DNA of 64,000 nucleotides from the NCBI GenBank assembly GCA_012932295.1, contig JAAONU010000001.1, positions 44,923,134 to 44,987,133 of the forward strand. Reading direction: 5' to 3'. Shown piece by piece: positions 37,630 through 48,261 of the stretch. Within the stretch, counting starts at the first letter, position 1, and every line of letters begins with the position of its first letter. The position numbers and the translations under genes are program-made. The DNA is from Cyclina sinensis. Lineage: Eukaryota > Mollusca > Bivalvia > Venerida > Veneridae. The notes beneath the pieces are model-generated. The model made no database searches and was not told the DNA's origin. It saw only the letters and a program-made list of their open reading frames with translations.

Positions 37630-40600
37630 ATGAATTTACAGAAGTTACAAATACAGAGAGAGGGTCACCGACGTTTCATTGAGAAATATTTGGAGAAAAT
37701 CGAACAATCTAAAGAAAATGATTCACTGACAGATTTCGATTCAATCCTCAGCGCTATTGAAGCCAAAGTCGGAATTTTAGAGACATTGAATGAGAAAATA
37801 TTGTCGCAAACGGAAATAGACGGATTGGAAGAGGAGATATTTCAAACTGACGAGTATACAGTGGAGTTAGATATCAAGCTGTGTCGCTTACGAGCTTTCC
37901 GAGGTCAACATGAGAAGAGAACCGAGTCTAATATTTCACAAGATGACCAACGAAATTCAAGGGACCAGCAGTACAACAACAATGGTTTGAATCCCGACGC
38001 TCCAACTTTCCTTCCCGACAGAACCGTAAGTTATCCTTCTAATACCTCAGTAAATTCGGCACAATTTTACAGACTACCTAAGATATCATTACCAAGTTTT
38101 AGCGGAGATATGTTAAGATGGCAATCTTTTTGGGATTCCTATGAGTCAACCATTCACATGAACGCTAATCTCACGGATGTACAGAAGTTCACGTACCTCA
38201 AATCTCAACTTGAAGGAAACGCTGCACGAGTAATTGAAGGTTTTGCTATGACGAACGCAAATTATACCCGAGCCATAGATCTACTGAAAGAAAGATATGG
38301 CCAGCAACATAAAATTATTCACGCATCAATGCAAGCGCTATTACAATTACCTGCCCCGTCCAACAAAGTATCCAGTTTAAGACATTTTCATGATAAGATG
38401 GAGACGTACATTCGAAGTTTAGAAGCTATGGGACAGTGCCAAGACACTTACGGAAATCTATTAGTGCCAATAATTTTAGATAAGATACCAAGTGAAATTA
38501 GAAGGCAGTTAGCACGTGAAAATGGAGATAACAATTGGTCGCTAGAAAATTTGCGTCGTGCAATCAACAGAGAGATTGGTATTCTTGAGGCCGGAAGTGT
38601 TCGTAGCGAACCGGAAGTGGACGATTTCAATGCAACAGCATCATTTCTGACAAGTGCAAAAAAAAGGAAGAACCTAGAACACAACGCATTTGTTTATTAT
38701 TCAACCCACGCTATACGATACAGGAAAACCGTGCCAAAACATCCAAAATCCGGAACCGGAAGTGCATCACAAAAACCGGAAATCAAATGCGCATTTTGTG
38801 ACAATCAACATAAATCAATTGACTGTGAAAAATACGCAGACATTGAATCAAGACTGAAAATAGTGAGAGAAAAACGCTTGTGTTTTAACTGTCTAGGCAA
38901 TCATCCTGTAGTGAAGTGTAATTCTAGTAAGAGATGCCAAAAATGCAAGAGAAAACATCATACAGCGATTTGCAAATCGCGAGAAAATAACCAGACGATG
39001 TTGACAACCGTTGATTCCGCGTCACCGGAAGCAGCCGTCTTACATTCAAACACGATCCTACCAAATAAGAATGTTCTGTTAAAAACCGCCATAGCAACCG
39101 TATCGTCACGTGATGTTCAGACTGAAACAAATATTCTTTTCGACGAGGGAGCCCAGAAATCTTTCATTACAGAACAATTAGCCCAAGAACTTGAACTTAC
39201 CCGAGACAGTACAGAGACAATTTACTTATCGTCGTTTGGAAGTACCAATAACAAAGTCCAACACACAGACGTAGCTACAGTAAATGTTGTTACAGACAGA
39301 GGCCAGAAGATCCCGATTAGAGTTTTAATAGTGCCTACAATTTCAACGCCGCTTAACCAGAAATTTCAAACCACAGTGTCAAACTTACCGTACTTACGTG
39401 GACTTAAACTCGCTCATCCGGTTACAGGAGATTCTGTATTTAACATTTCTATGCTGATTGGTGCTGACTATTACTGGGATATTGTAGAAGACCATATAGT
39501 ACGAGGAAATGGACCTACTGCTGTAAAGTCAAAAATCGGTTATCTGTTATCCGGACCTTGCCAAGCACAGAGTTCTCGAGTATCAGATCACGTGTTCAAC
39601 GTTATGGCGTCGCCTATGGCAACGGATGTTTTAGAACGGTTTTGGAGCCTTGAAAGTATTGGAGTTACACAGACCGCCGATGATATAGACAAGATACGTT
39701 ATTTCAAGGACTATCAAGATTCGTCCATAGAATACGATAATGGACGCTACACCGCCAAATTACCTTGGAAATTAGACCATTCACCCCTACCCAGCAATTA
39801 TGAGATAGTGAAGGCAAGAACCGAAAGTACAATTAGAAGATTGAGAAAAGAGCCCCATTTACTGAGAAAATATGATGACATTATCGCTGAACAAGAACGC
39901 CGTGGTTTTATTGAGAGAATAGATAACGATACCCCACCCACAGGACAAGTCCATTATATTCCACACCACCCAGTAAAAAAAGATTCAGCGACCACACCCA
40001 TCCGGATAGTTTATGACTGCAGTTGCCGCACATCTCCCCACCTCCCAAGCTTGAATGACTGTTTAGAATCAACCCCACCCATACTGAATGATCTTACCGC
40101 CATATTAGTGAGATTCCGTCTCCATGGTTACGCCATCACTACAGACATTGAAAAAGCCTTTCTACATGTCGGTTTATATGAAGGAGACAGAGATGCTACC
40201 AGATTCTTGTGGACAATTGACATTGAAAACAAAGACAGTCCATTACGCACTTACCGCTTTAAATCCGTATTGTTTGGAGCTACCTGTTCGCCGTTCATGC
40301 TTAGCGCCACCATCCTGAAACACCTAGAACTTAACAAGCACGTACACGCAGCCGAGATCATTGAAAGAGATATATACGTTGACAATGTACTTTCAAGCTT
40401 CGAAAAAGTATCAGATCTACTTACCTACTTTACAGAGTCGCGAGAGTTGATGTCCAGCGCAGGTATGAATCTACGTTCATGGACCTCTAACAGTAAAGCC
40501 CTTAGAGACCTTGCAAAAACAGAGAATGTACGAGATAGTGATGAAGTTGTCAAGATACTTGGAATGAGATGGGATCCCCTCAGTGACGAAATGACATTTA

Positions 40601-42936
40601 CACGAAGAAATATTCCAATACAAGACGTGGTTACGAAGAGAACCATTCTAAAGTACTCATCACAAATCTATGATCCCCTTGGTCTACTTAGTCCCGTTAC
40701 CGTCAGTGCAAAAATCTTACTACAAGAACTATGGAAGTCCAACTACGACTGGGATACACCTTTGCCAGATGATATATGCGAAACTTGGAACCAGTTAGCA
40801 GAATCCCTCAACAAAGCTACTGACGTGAAATTTTCCAGACAATTCCTACCCGCAGCAAGCATAAACAGTGAAACAAGACTTCACGTGTTTGTAGATGCAA
40901 GCGTCAAATCGTACGGAGCAGCAGCTTACATTTGCGATCTTTCACACGCTAGACTGGTTATGGCGAAGAACAGAGTGGCACCGGTAAAGACATTAACCCT
41001 ACCTCGGCTTGAACTAATGGCAGCATTAATTGGCGCAAGACTTGCATCCCATCTTCAAGAGAGCTTGCCCATACAGAACGTAACATTTTGGTCAGATAGC
41101 CAAATCGTACTCCACTGGCTGACTACATCAAAATCCTTAAAACGCTTTGTCCGAAATCGAGTAGACGAAATACATCAGCTGACAGATCAATCACCATGGA
41201 GATATTGCCCCACAAATGACAATCCAGCAGACTTACTGACACGTGGTATATCAGCCGATACTTACCTTGACAACGAACTATGGAACGCCGGTCCAACATG
41301 GTTATCTAACAAAGAAATATGGCCTACCTGGAAATACGACCAGTCAGTCTTGCAGACGCCCGCTGATGAAGATACGAGTTCGAAGCAGACGACAAATGTA
41401 GTAACGTTGAAGTGTACGGAGATCACGGGCGTTCATAGACTTATTAACCTAGATAGATACAGTACATACCTGAAACTACGTCATGTAACCGCCTATGTAC
41501 TAAGATTCATCAACAACTGCAGACGACCAAAAGAAGACAGATTAACGAACAGCTTATCAGCAACCGAACTCAACGAAGCAGAAGTTACATGGCTTAAATC
41601 GTGTCAAATAACAAACTTTCAAGAAGAAATAGAAAATTTTACATCGAACAGTACCCGTTTACCGTTGGTTCGACAACTTAGACTGTATCTAGACCCACAG
41701 GGACTATTACGTTGCGGTGGAAGAATTCACAACGCCCCCGTACAGTATGACACTAAATTCCCTTACCTTCTACCAAAGAAGCACAGACTTACCGAATTGA
41801 TTGTGTTAGATGTCCACAAAAGTCAACTACACTCCGGAGTAAATAGTACCATTACGCAGATCAGACAAAGGTACTGGATACCGTCCATCCGCCAATGTGT
41901 TAGATCGGTTTTAAAGACGTGCGTGAATTGTACCAGAGTAACCGGCAAACCATACCTAGCACCAGACCCACCACCCCTTCCTAAAGTCAGAGTGAATGAG
42001 TCTCCGCCCTTCAGCGTCACAGGTGTAGATTTTACGGGTGCACTATTTGTTAAGAACGCTACCGGAAGTGAAAGAAAATGCTACATCTGCCTATTCACAT
42101 GCGCTACAACAAGAGCCGTTCATTTAGAAGTAGTTCCAGACTTATCTACAGACTCATTTCTTCAAGCGTTCCGGAGATTTGCTAGCCGGAAGTCGTTACC
42201 GATGGCGATGATATCAGACAACGCAACGACGTATATTGCTGCTGCTAATCACCTGAAGAAACTCTTCAACTCAGAAGTCGTGCGAGAAGAGCTTAGCAGA
42301 AAGGGTACAGAATGGCGTTTTATCCCCAAACGAGCACCATGGTACGGAGGGTTTTGGGAACGTTTGATTGGGCTGACTAAGACGTCATTAAAGAAGATCC
42401 TCGGGAGACGCTATGTATCCATGGAAACATTACAGACTATAGTGACAGAGATTGAAGCAGTGATAAATGATCGACCGCTAACTCATGTATCATCGAACAT
42501 TGACGATTTGGAACCGTTAACACCGTCACATTTACTTTACGGTCGTAAGGTGACGTCACTTCCGCATCATGAACATTTATCAGACGACGATTTAGCGCTA
42601 ATTCAAAGTGACCAGACGACACTCACCAACCGAGCTAAGAAACAGTCTGAAATCATTGAGCAGTTCCGAAAACGCTGGAAGTTCGAGTACTTAACCGCTT
42701 TGAGAGAATACCACACAATTACGGGTTCAGACGAAAAACGTATCAAAGTCGGAGATGTCGTGCAGGTATACGATGAGGGACCACGGATCCGCTGGAAACT
42801 TGCTGTAATCCTAGAGCTGATGACCGGAAATGATGGTTGTGTCCGTGCCGCGAAGATAAAAACGATAAACGGAATTACAAACAGACCGATAGTGAAACTC
42901 TATCCTTTAGAGACTGTTAGTGAAGTTAATGATTAA
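37630..42936 (+). CDS. BEL/Pao gag-pol polyprotein
   Basis: 1,768 residues from the first Met, with no internal stop. The frame is also open upstream into the LTR but without ATG. Domains (from this Met): gag core about 150-320 (LPKISLPSFSG, DUF1759-like); CCHC knuckles at 387-399, 418-430 and 436-448; a retropepsin-like site LFDEGAQKSFI (Asp505; DEG rather than the usual DS/TG); reverse transcriptase with TTDIEKAF (Asp839) and IYVDNVL (Asp918-Asn919); RNase H with FVDAS (Asp1089), LELMAA (Glu1128), SDSQ (Asp1156) and NPAD (Asp1201); integrase zinc finger His1396, His1401, Cys1431, Cys1434 and catalytic Asp1467, Asp1530, Glu1577; C-terminal DUF5641-like tail about 1670-1766. It would copy the element's RNA into DNA in particles and integrate it. 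An LTR-derived stretch interrupts residues 345-363. Confidence 0.96.
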   Translation: MNLQKLQIQREGHRRFIEKYLEKIEQSKENDSLTDFDSILSAIEAKVGILETLNEKILSQTEIDGLEEEIFQTDEYTVELDIKLCRLRAFRGQHEKRTESNISQDDQRNSRDQQYNNNGLNPDAPTFLPDRTVSYPSNTSVNSAQFYRLPKISLPSFSGDMLRWQSFWDSYESTIHMNANLTDVQKFTYLKSQLEGNAARVIEGFAMTNANYTRAIDLLKERYGQQHKIIHASMQALLQLPAPSNKVSSLRHFHDKMETYIRSLEAMGQCQDTYGNLLVPIILDKIPSEIRRQLARENGDNNWSLENLRRAINREIGILEAGSVRSEPEVDDFNATASFLTSAKKRKNLEHNAFVYYSTHAIRYRKTVPKHPKSGTGSASQKPEIKCAFCDNQHKSIDCEKYADIESRLKIVREKRLCFNCLGNHPVVKCNSSKRCQKCKRKHHTAICKSRENNQTMLTTVDSASPEAAVLHSNTILPNKNVLLKTAIATVSSRDVQTETNILFDEGAQKSFITEQLAQELELTRDSTETIYLSSFGSTNNKVQHTDVATVNVVTDRGQKIPIRVLIVPTISTPLNQKFQTTVSNLPYLRGLKLAHPVTGDSVFNISMLIGADYYWDIVEDHIVRGNGPTAVKSKIGYLLSGPCQAQSSRVSDHVFNVMASPMATDVLERFWSLESIGVTQTADDIDKIRYFKDYQDSSIEYDNGRYTAKLPWKLDHSPLPSNYEIVKARTESTIRRLRKEPHLLRKYDDIIAEQERRGFIERIDNDTPPTGQVHYIPHHPVKKDSATTPIRIVYDCSCRTSPHLPSLNDCLESTPPILNDLTAILVRFRLHGYAITTDIEKAFLHVGLYEGDRDATRFLWTIDIENKDSPLRTYRFKSVLFGATCSPFMLSATILKHLELNKHVHAAEIIERDIYVDNVLSSFEKVSDLLTYFTESRELMSSAGMNLRSWTSNSKALRDLAKTENVRDSDEVVKILGMRWDPLSDEMTFTRRNIPIQDVVTKRTILKYSSQIYDPLGLLSPVTVSAKILLQELWKSNYDWDTPLPDDICETWNQLAESLNKATDVKFSRQFLPAASINSETRLHVFVDASVKSYGAAAYICDLSHARLVMAKNRVAPVKTLTLPRLELMAALIGARLASHLQESLPIQNVTFWSDSQIVLHWLTTSKSLKRFVRNRVDEIHQLTDQSPWRYCPTNDNPADLLTRGISADTYLDNELWNAGPTWLSNKEIWPTWKYDQSVLQTPADEDTSSKQTTNVVTLKCTEITGVHRLINLDRYSTYLKLRHVTAYVLRFINNCRRPKEDRLTNSLSATELNEAEVTWLKSCQITNFQEEIENFTSNSTRLPLVRQLRLYLDPQGLLRCGGRIHNAPVQYDTKFPYLLPKKHRLTELIVLDVHKSQLHSGVNSTITQIRQRYWIPSIRQCVRSVLKTCVNCTRVTGKPYLAPDPPPLPKVRVNESPPFSVTGVDFTGALFVKNATGSERKCYICLFTCATTRAVHLEVVPDLSTDSFLQAFRRFASRKSLPMAMISDNATTYIAAANHLKKLFNSEVVREELSRKGTEWRFIPKRAPWYGGFWERLIGLTKTSLKKILGRRYVSMETLQTIVTEIEAVINDRPLTHVSSNIDDLEPLTPSHLLYGRKVTSLPHHEHLSDDDLALIQSDQTTLTNRAKKQSEIIEQFRKRWKFEYLTALREYHTITGSDEKRIKVGDVVQVYDEGPRIRWKLAVILELMTGNDGCVRAAKIKTINGITNRPIVKLYPLETVSEVND
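38662..38720 (+). repeat. LTR-end fragment embedded in the gag frame
   Basis: 59 bp identical to the last 59 bp of the LTR (37,545-37,603), stopping exactly at the LTR terminus. It lies between the gag core and the zinc knuckles and is read through in frame (peptide KRKNLEHNAFVYYSTHAIR). The sequence around its left edge, an A run then GGAA, gives microhomology with the LTR. Confidence 0.95.
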
Positions 42937-43268
42937 TGCCTTAAACGAGAAACTGTTGGTGTATAGTAAACAGAGACTATTTAATAGCAATAAAGATTTA
43001 TTTACCTTACTATGTGCGCGAAGTTTACGTTGAAATATGTTTGAAGCACCAGAGACAATAATTCGGAAATTATGAGATTCAATATTCATTTTATTGAAAC
43101 GATAAATTACATTTAACATGTGTTAATTTAAGTATTTGCAAATTTACGTTTCTCATAATTAGATTGCTTATTCTTAAAGTAAGAATTTCATGATTAAGTA
43201 TTTCATTCACTTTTAAAAGTACACGCTTTCAATTTTCAATTATGAGTCACTTTTCGCGGCCCCCAGAA
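42937..43268 (+). other. 3' non-coding region of BEL element
   Basis: Sequence between the gag-pol stop and the 3' LTR. The bases before the LTR are CTTTTCGCGGCCCCCAGAA, not the purine-rich tract usually used to prime plus-strand synthesis. Confidence 0.7.
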
Positions 43269-43457
43269 TGTTGTGAATGTAACGTTATTTGCCGCGCCGC
43301 GCTTTTCTATGTAACGTCTTTGACGTCACGTCGTATAATTATATTGTTTTGTTGTCGTTGCTATTATATGTAAACAGTTGGTAATTTGAACCGAGAGTAA
43401 AAGGAAGAACCTAGAACACAACGCATTTGTTTATTATTCAACCCACGCTATACGATA
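43269..43457 (+). repeat. 3' LTR of BEL element
   Basis: Identical to the 5' LTR as far as I can read, 189 bp. Followed by target duplication TGGCT. Confidence 0.95.
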
Positions 43458-43879
43458 TGGCTATTGCGACATTCTCTCTCCATTACTTGTCCAAATACAT
43501 GTACAACAATATCATTATAATTTAATCATTAAGGCTCTGTTTCTTTTTCATGATAGTAAAAATGTTATTTGCAGGGATCTTCTAACTTTTTGTCAAGACA
43601 AATTCTTGACATATATGTTGATAAAGAATCTTCTCAAGAACTTGAAATAAATAAGACTTAGAATGCTATAGTCGTTCTTTTTTTCCCTTTTTATTGTCGT
43701 GATTAAAAAAAAAATATGTTTCTATCGTGATAATGGCACCACCACGTTTGGAAACAGAGAAACCTAGTTTGTCTATGTACTTTTATAACAGTTCAGCATA
43801 CCATAGGATTATGTAGCGCATTCCGAGAGGAGACGAGGCACACAACTGTTTTGATTATGACCGCCCCCGAAGACTAGTG

Positions 43880-44730
43880 ATATAAATGTTCAGTGACTGA
43901 CCCTTTACTTATATAATTGATATTTTGTTCTTAATTTCGACTCCGAGTTTACTTTAACTGAAATTTTTGTCAGCGAACGTAGAATGGCAACTCAACTGCG
44001 TTAATACCTTATTAGTAGATTCTAAAGAAGACAGCCAATCATACTCGTTGTTACAAAATGTTACATCACAAGATTCAGACTTAGAATCATACGCAGTACT
44101 GTTTTTCCAGATGTACCTATTTTTCGATGGCCACTAGAAGTATGTCTCCTTGAAGAATGTCAGCAAAGATATTGGTGGCTCCGATAGATGCATCTCCAAT
44201 GCACTTTTTCACTATTTAGGCTATTTTGGCAAGGTATCGATGCGCAATTTATCTTACCGAAACATCATCTGAGAAGATTCACACGAACTTTGGTTAAAAT
44301 CAAGCCATCACTTCCTTAGAGAAAAAAAAAACGTCGGACATGACACTGCTCTATTTACAATCAAACAATCCTTACTATATCAAAGTTATTCACACAACGT
44401 GAACATCTCATCATGTTGCAGGTGAAGCGTTAAAAGTTTAGTGGAATTCAAGCCATTGGCTTCTTAGAGGCAGTGCTCTTAAAATCAAAGGGGCATACGG
44501 AAATCAACTAACTGAATCATCTGGAAAATACGCACATCTCTTAATGCTAATGGAGCTTCACATTATGTTTGGCTCATGTCATTAGTTCCTGAGAAACAGC
44601 TCAACAAAGAAACTATTCTATTTTACAATCGAAAGGCTGAAACTATGTAAAACTCATTCGACCGAACATCCTGACATTATACAAATCTCCCCCAGCTAAT
44701 AAAGCTTTACAGTGACTGAATTTAAACCAC
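43880..44730. repeat. Diverged tandem repeat block in A2
   Basis: About four loose units share AAATCAAGCCATCACTTCC / ATTCAAGCCATTGGCTTCTT / TTTAAACCACTACTTCCC type segments and (A)CATCTC(A/T)T boxes about 140-150 bp apart. A1 retains only the last unit (about 29,040-29,070), so this block was lost from A1 or expanded in A2. Confidence 0.55.
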
Positions 44731-45879
44731 TACTTCCCAGATGAAGACCACGTTATGAACCTGATAGTCAAAAAATGCAGTTGATGTTACATAGAACTTA
44801 CGGTTGGTTTTTTTCTACAACAAGAGTTGTGTACTTTTTGTCAACAGTATATATATTAAATGAAAATTATATCTGTAAAACAAATAAATGAACGAATAAT
44901 TAAGTTTCTTATATGCACATTGACACTATAGTTATGGTTTGAAAAAAATGTAATCAAGTCCCAATTCTTAGCATAAATAGCACCATTTGCATAGCAAATT
45001 GTTTTCACACTGAGACAGAAATATCATTTTAGCACCTTGGTGACCTCTAAGAAGCAACATTATCATCTTTCTTAAGAAATATCATGTACAGAAAAGCGAG
45101 AAATAAAATCGTTGGTCACAAAATGTAAGACATTTACTCGGCACAGTTATTTAAAAGGGTTAAGTAAACTTCATTGGAATAAGGAGGACTACCAAAGTAA
45201 TGGACTTATATTCGAAATACTACGGCTTGTTTCTAAACTACCAATAAAAGGACAAGGCTTACTTCAACTCTGTCCTTTTTATCGTGGCTACTACCCATAT
45301 AATGCCATAGAAACCTCATTTTGAATGTGTTTTTTTGTAGCACAAGGAAAGCCATTGCTAAAAGATTGAACTTTCACCGGCTTTTTTGAAGGTCAGATCT
45401 GTGAGTAACATAAGGACAATCCAGTTTTAATGTCTCCATTACATGTACTTAGCGGACGAAGTCGTTCTGAGACAAACAAACCCAAATATAATGTGTGCGT
45501 TTCATGTAAATGAGTTAAGAATAAGTGTGAATGGTGGCCAATATAAGGAACGAGTTTTCATAGATTTGCAAAGAAGAGCACAAGATCAAGGGCACTGATT
45601 TATGCCACGTGGACGGTTTTCATTATCCTTTCAATGGAATTATTATTTTTCCTTTTTTTCTGCCTGCTATTTTTGTACAGAAGTATACACCAGATAGTTG
45701 CCATCCCTTATCAATTCGTTTTTTAAACATACGTTTTTCAGACATTGACCAGCGCTATTCAAACGATTTTAGCGATTCAAATTGATCTAAAGCAAAGTCG
45801 TATGTTATTCATTGTATTTTATCACAACGAGTCGGTTCAATGATTCAATGGGACGTCTTAGGTTGAAAAGCTTTAGCTG

Positions 45880-46020
45880 ATTATGTGCCACTTGATTTAT
45901 TTGTCTGTTAACAATAAATGAAATAAATGTACGTAGTAAGCAGAATGAGTACTTGCCATGTTCATCTTCAATAAGCTACAAATAGAAAATTAATCAAAAC
46001 AATGACGTCATAAGATTACA
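45880..46020 (+). promoter_or_regulatory. TATA/CRE module, copy in A2
   Basis: Same layout as in A1. TGACGTCA lies at 46,003-46,010; the TATA-like box is altered to CTACAAATAG. Confidence 0.35.
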
Positions 46021-47859
46021 GTCTCGATAAACCCATGTTTGCAAATAGCAGCAGGAAAAACTGGACCAGATGGGTACTTATGTTCTAATGTTTTAAAATA
46101 TTAAACAGATCTGCAAAGAATTTAAAAAAGGAAATTAATTGTTAATTAAAGTCTCTAAAACAATGCAAACAAGCAGCTCATGTTTCTAGTTCATTTAGAA
46201 GCAGCTGAAGTATTTTTCTCGACATGGTCACGAAAAAGTTTCTAATACAAGTTTAATCTGCAAAATACTCGAAACTGTATGGTTTATCTGTATGGTGTAT
46301 ATTGGTTTTTCAAACAGAACCTATTTTATGATTTGAGCGGTACTGAAACATTGACACATGCTCATGGTGAACGTTCAGGATTCCCAGCTAATCTTACGTT
46401 CGTCTTCCGGTGTATATTGTCCGTTCAAGTTACCTGAAATGCCATCTTGACGTCAATGGCCAAAGTAGTCCAGTCTTGCTATCGATGATGTCCGATATGT
46501 GCTGTGACAAATTTCAAATTTTTTTCTGTCCATCCCCGTTTCTCATGCCAAATGCACCACCCACGTCAGACAGGGAATATCCCCCTTAAATAACAAACGA
46601 ACATACAAAAATAAGACTTCTAGTAAGAACGGTGGAGCGTTATATTCAATTCAACTTTTTTATACAATATTTAACGTACATGTAGTTTATCTGAACTCCT
46701 GACTTTTGCTTATAACAATAATTTGAGTTAAAGATAGTGACAAACTGTCAAGATGTGTAAGATATTCGTGATTTGTATTTCTATAAAACTGTTTTAGTTG
46801 TACTTGTTCTTTACGCATAGACCAATATATGAATAAATAGATATATAAAATGTAAATAAATTATGACAAGAGTTTCTCTAGAGTTCAAATTTTACACAGT
46901 TGCAGAGATATCTTTCGAATTTTGTCAGTTACAGATAGTTCTCTAACTTTTTTCGCTTAAAATAATTCAAAATATATAATTCAAAATATAATAATATAAT
47001 AATTCAAAATATAATTTCTGTGTAATGATTTCAGTACTGTACTTCACCTTTCGATAGTTTTAAAATCATTACAATGTCTTGCATTTCCATCATTTTTATA
47101 TGCGTATAAAGGATTGCTAATCAAATCATTACTTTCTTATCTTGGATATCATGTGCTATGTAGGGACAAATCATATCATTTAATCTTAAATGTGATATTT
47201 GGAGTACTTTTACGTATATTGAATTTCTGCTTCGTTCGCAAGTTTTCTTATCAACTTATTTAACTCCCTAGTCATTAATTGGTATATGTGCCATGACGTC
47301 TGTTTTAATTTTTGTCTACATTTTTAACACAAATATCATCTTTTCTTGACATTTGGAAATGACTTAAAATCATTGTTGTAGAGGCTGTTGCCATTTTATG
47401 TTAATAAGACGTCTTACGATTCAACCCCTTCACGAAATGTTTTACTCAAAAGTTTATCAAAAGAAGCATTACATATAACTCTAAAATTGCTCCAAAATAG
47501 AAAACAAATTACACCATTCGTTCAGTGATATGCAGTAAATGTCAGTGCACGTCGTTCTCGTGTGAACCAATCTAAAGATACCAAGATAGCAGTCTAGCTA
47601 GTTATTTCAGAATTATTTTTTTTATTCTTCCATCTAATGACAATTCTTGATGGGAAAAGTGCATAAAACAAGACCTGTTTGTCTGCTTAAGGACGTGACC
47701 CTACCGTTTTCCAAAGTCTAAAGGGCAGGCTATAAAATTCTCAACGATAAATCATACTCGGTAAGGACATGTTTATTCCAGACTGTCATTATTTCAAGTA
47801 AAATGCATCTTTGTATTTTGTTTTGCGTTTTACGCGGCTTTTAAATCGTGTTTTCTAAG

Positions 47860-47970
47860 GGCGGTAAAGCTTTATCACCCCTTCTTTCCCCTGAAACGGT
47901 AGACAGTCTAGAAAAAATCTTTATTTTAGGAAAAAGATACACTGCATATTTAAAAATGAAGTTATCTGGA
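47860..47970 (+). other. Candidate orphan exon 1
   Basis: Between a pyrimidine-preceded acceptor (GTGTTTTCTAAG) and a consensus donor (GTAAGT at 47,971) lies a 111-nt open segment encoding GGKALSPLLSPETVDSLEKI and onward. It looks protein-like, but I recognise no family, and no phase-compatible downstream exon keeps the frame open for long. Could be a gene relic or chance. Confidence 0.22.
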
Positions 47971-48024
47971 GTAAGTAGTATTTTTATTTTTTTTGTATGT
48001 ATTTATATAAACATAATATATATA

Positions 48025-48261
48025 AATAAACATTTCTATAGCCCTTAACTTTCCATACTATATACATCGTGCAAACAGATTCATAGACGCTGTCGCCTTC
48101 TCTATGTATATGGACAGTCAGGTCCTTAACAATTTGCAAGGTGGATATAAACAATTCAGCCGCTATAGTGAAAAGACGTCGCTGCCGCAAAGAGTGACCC
48201 ATGTTACAACTAGCATCAGCCGAAATATCAATGACTTTGATCAATGTTTCGTGGTGATATG
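48025..48261 (+). other. Candidate orphan coding segment 2
   Basis: A plus-strand frame of about 75 codons ends at TGA 48,259-48,261 and contains RFIDAVAFSMYMDSQVLNNL. The opposite strand is also open for 100 codons here. CpG-containing codons and lack of simple sequence set it apart from its surroundings. No homology recognised, and its phase does not join the 47,860-47,970 candidate. Confidence 0.2.

Larger units (their letters stand above)
37415..43457 (+). mobile_element. Complete BEL/Pao LTR retrotransposon
   Basis: 6,043 bp: 189-bp LTR, primer-binding site, one gag-pol frame, about 330 bp of 3' non-coding sequence, second LTR. The two LTRs appear identical base for base. A 5-bp target duplication TGGCT flanks it (37,410-37,414 and 43,458-43,462). 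The paralogous A1 sequence near 28,639 (AAAGCT then ATTGCGACATTC) is the unoccupied site. The polymerase domain order protease, reverse transcriptase, RNase H, integrase and the CCHC-type gag place it in BEL/Pao. No envelope-like frame follows pol. Identical LTRs and an intact frame indicate a very recent insertion. Confidence 0.97.
32890..47100 (+). repeat. Segmental duplication unit A2
   Basis: Second copy of A1, about 14.2 kb because it contains the 6.0-kb BEL element (37,415-43,457) and an extra tandem-repeat block at about 43,880-44,730. Without these it is close to A1 in size. Anchors are given under A1. The copy lacks the A1 MITE and the A1 composite repeat. Ends are approximate. Confidence 0.85.

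Noticed and set aside
38448..42622. Minus-strand and alternative-frame ORFs within the BEL element
   Set aside because: Shadows of the gag-pol frame.
42937..43268. Possible envelope-like frame after pol
   Set aside because: Only about 330 bp, with no substantial plus-strand open frame.
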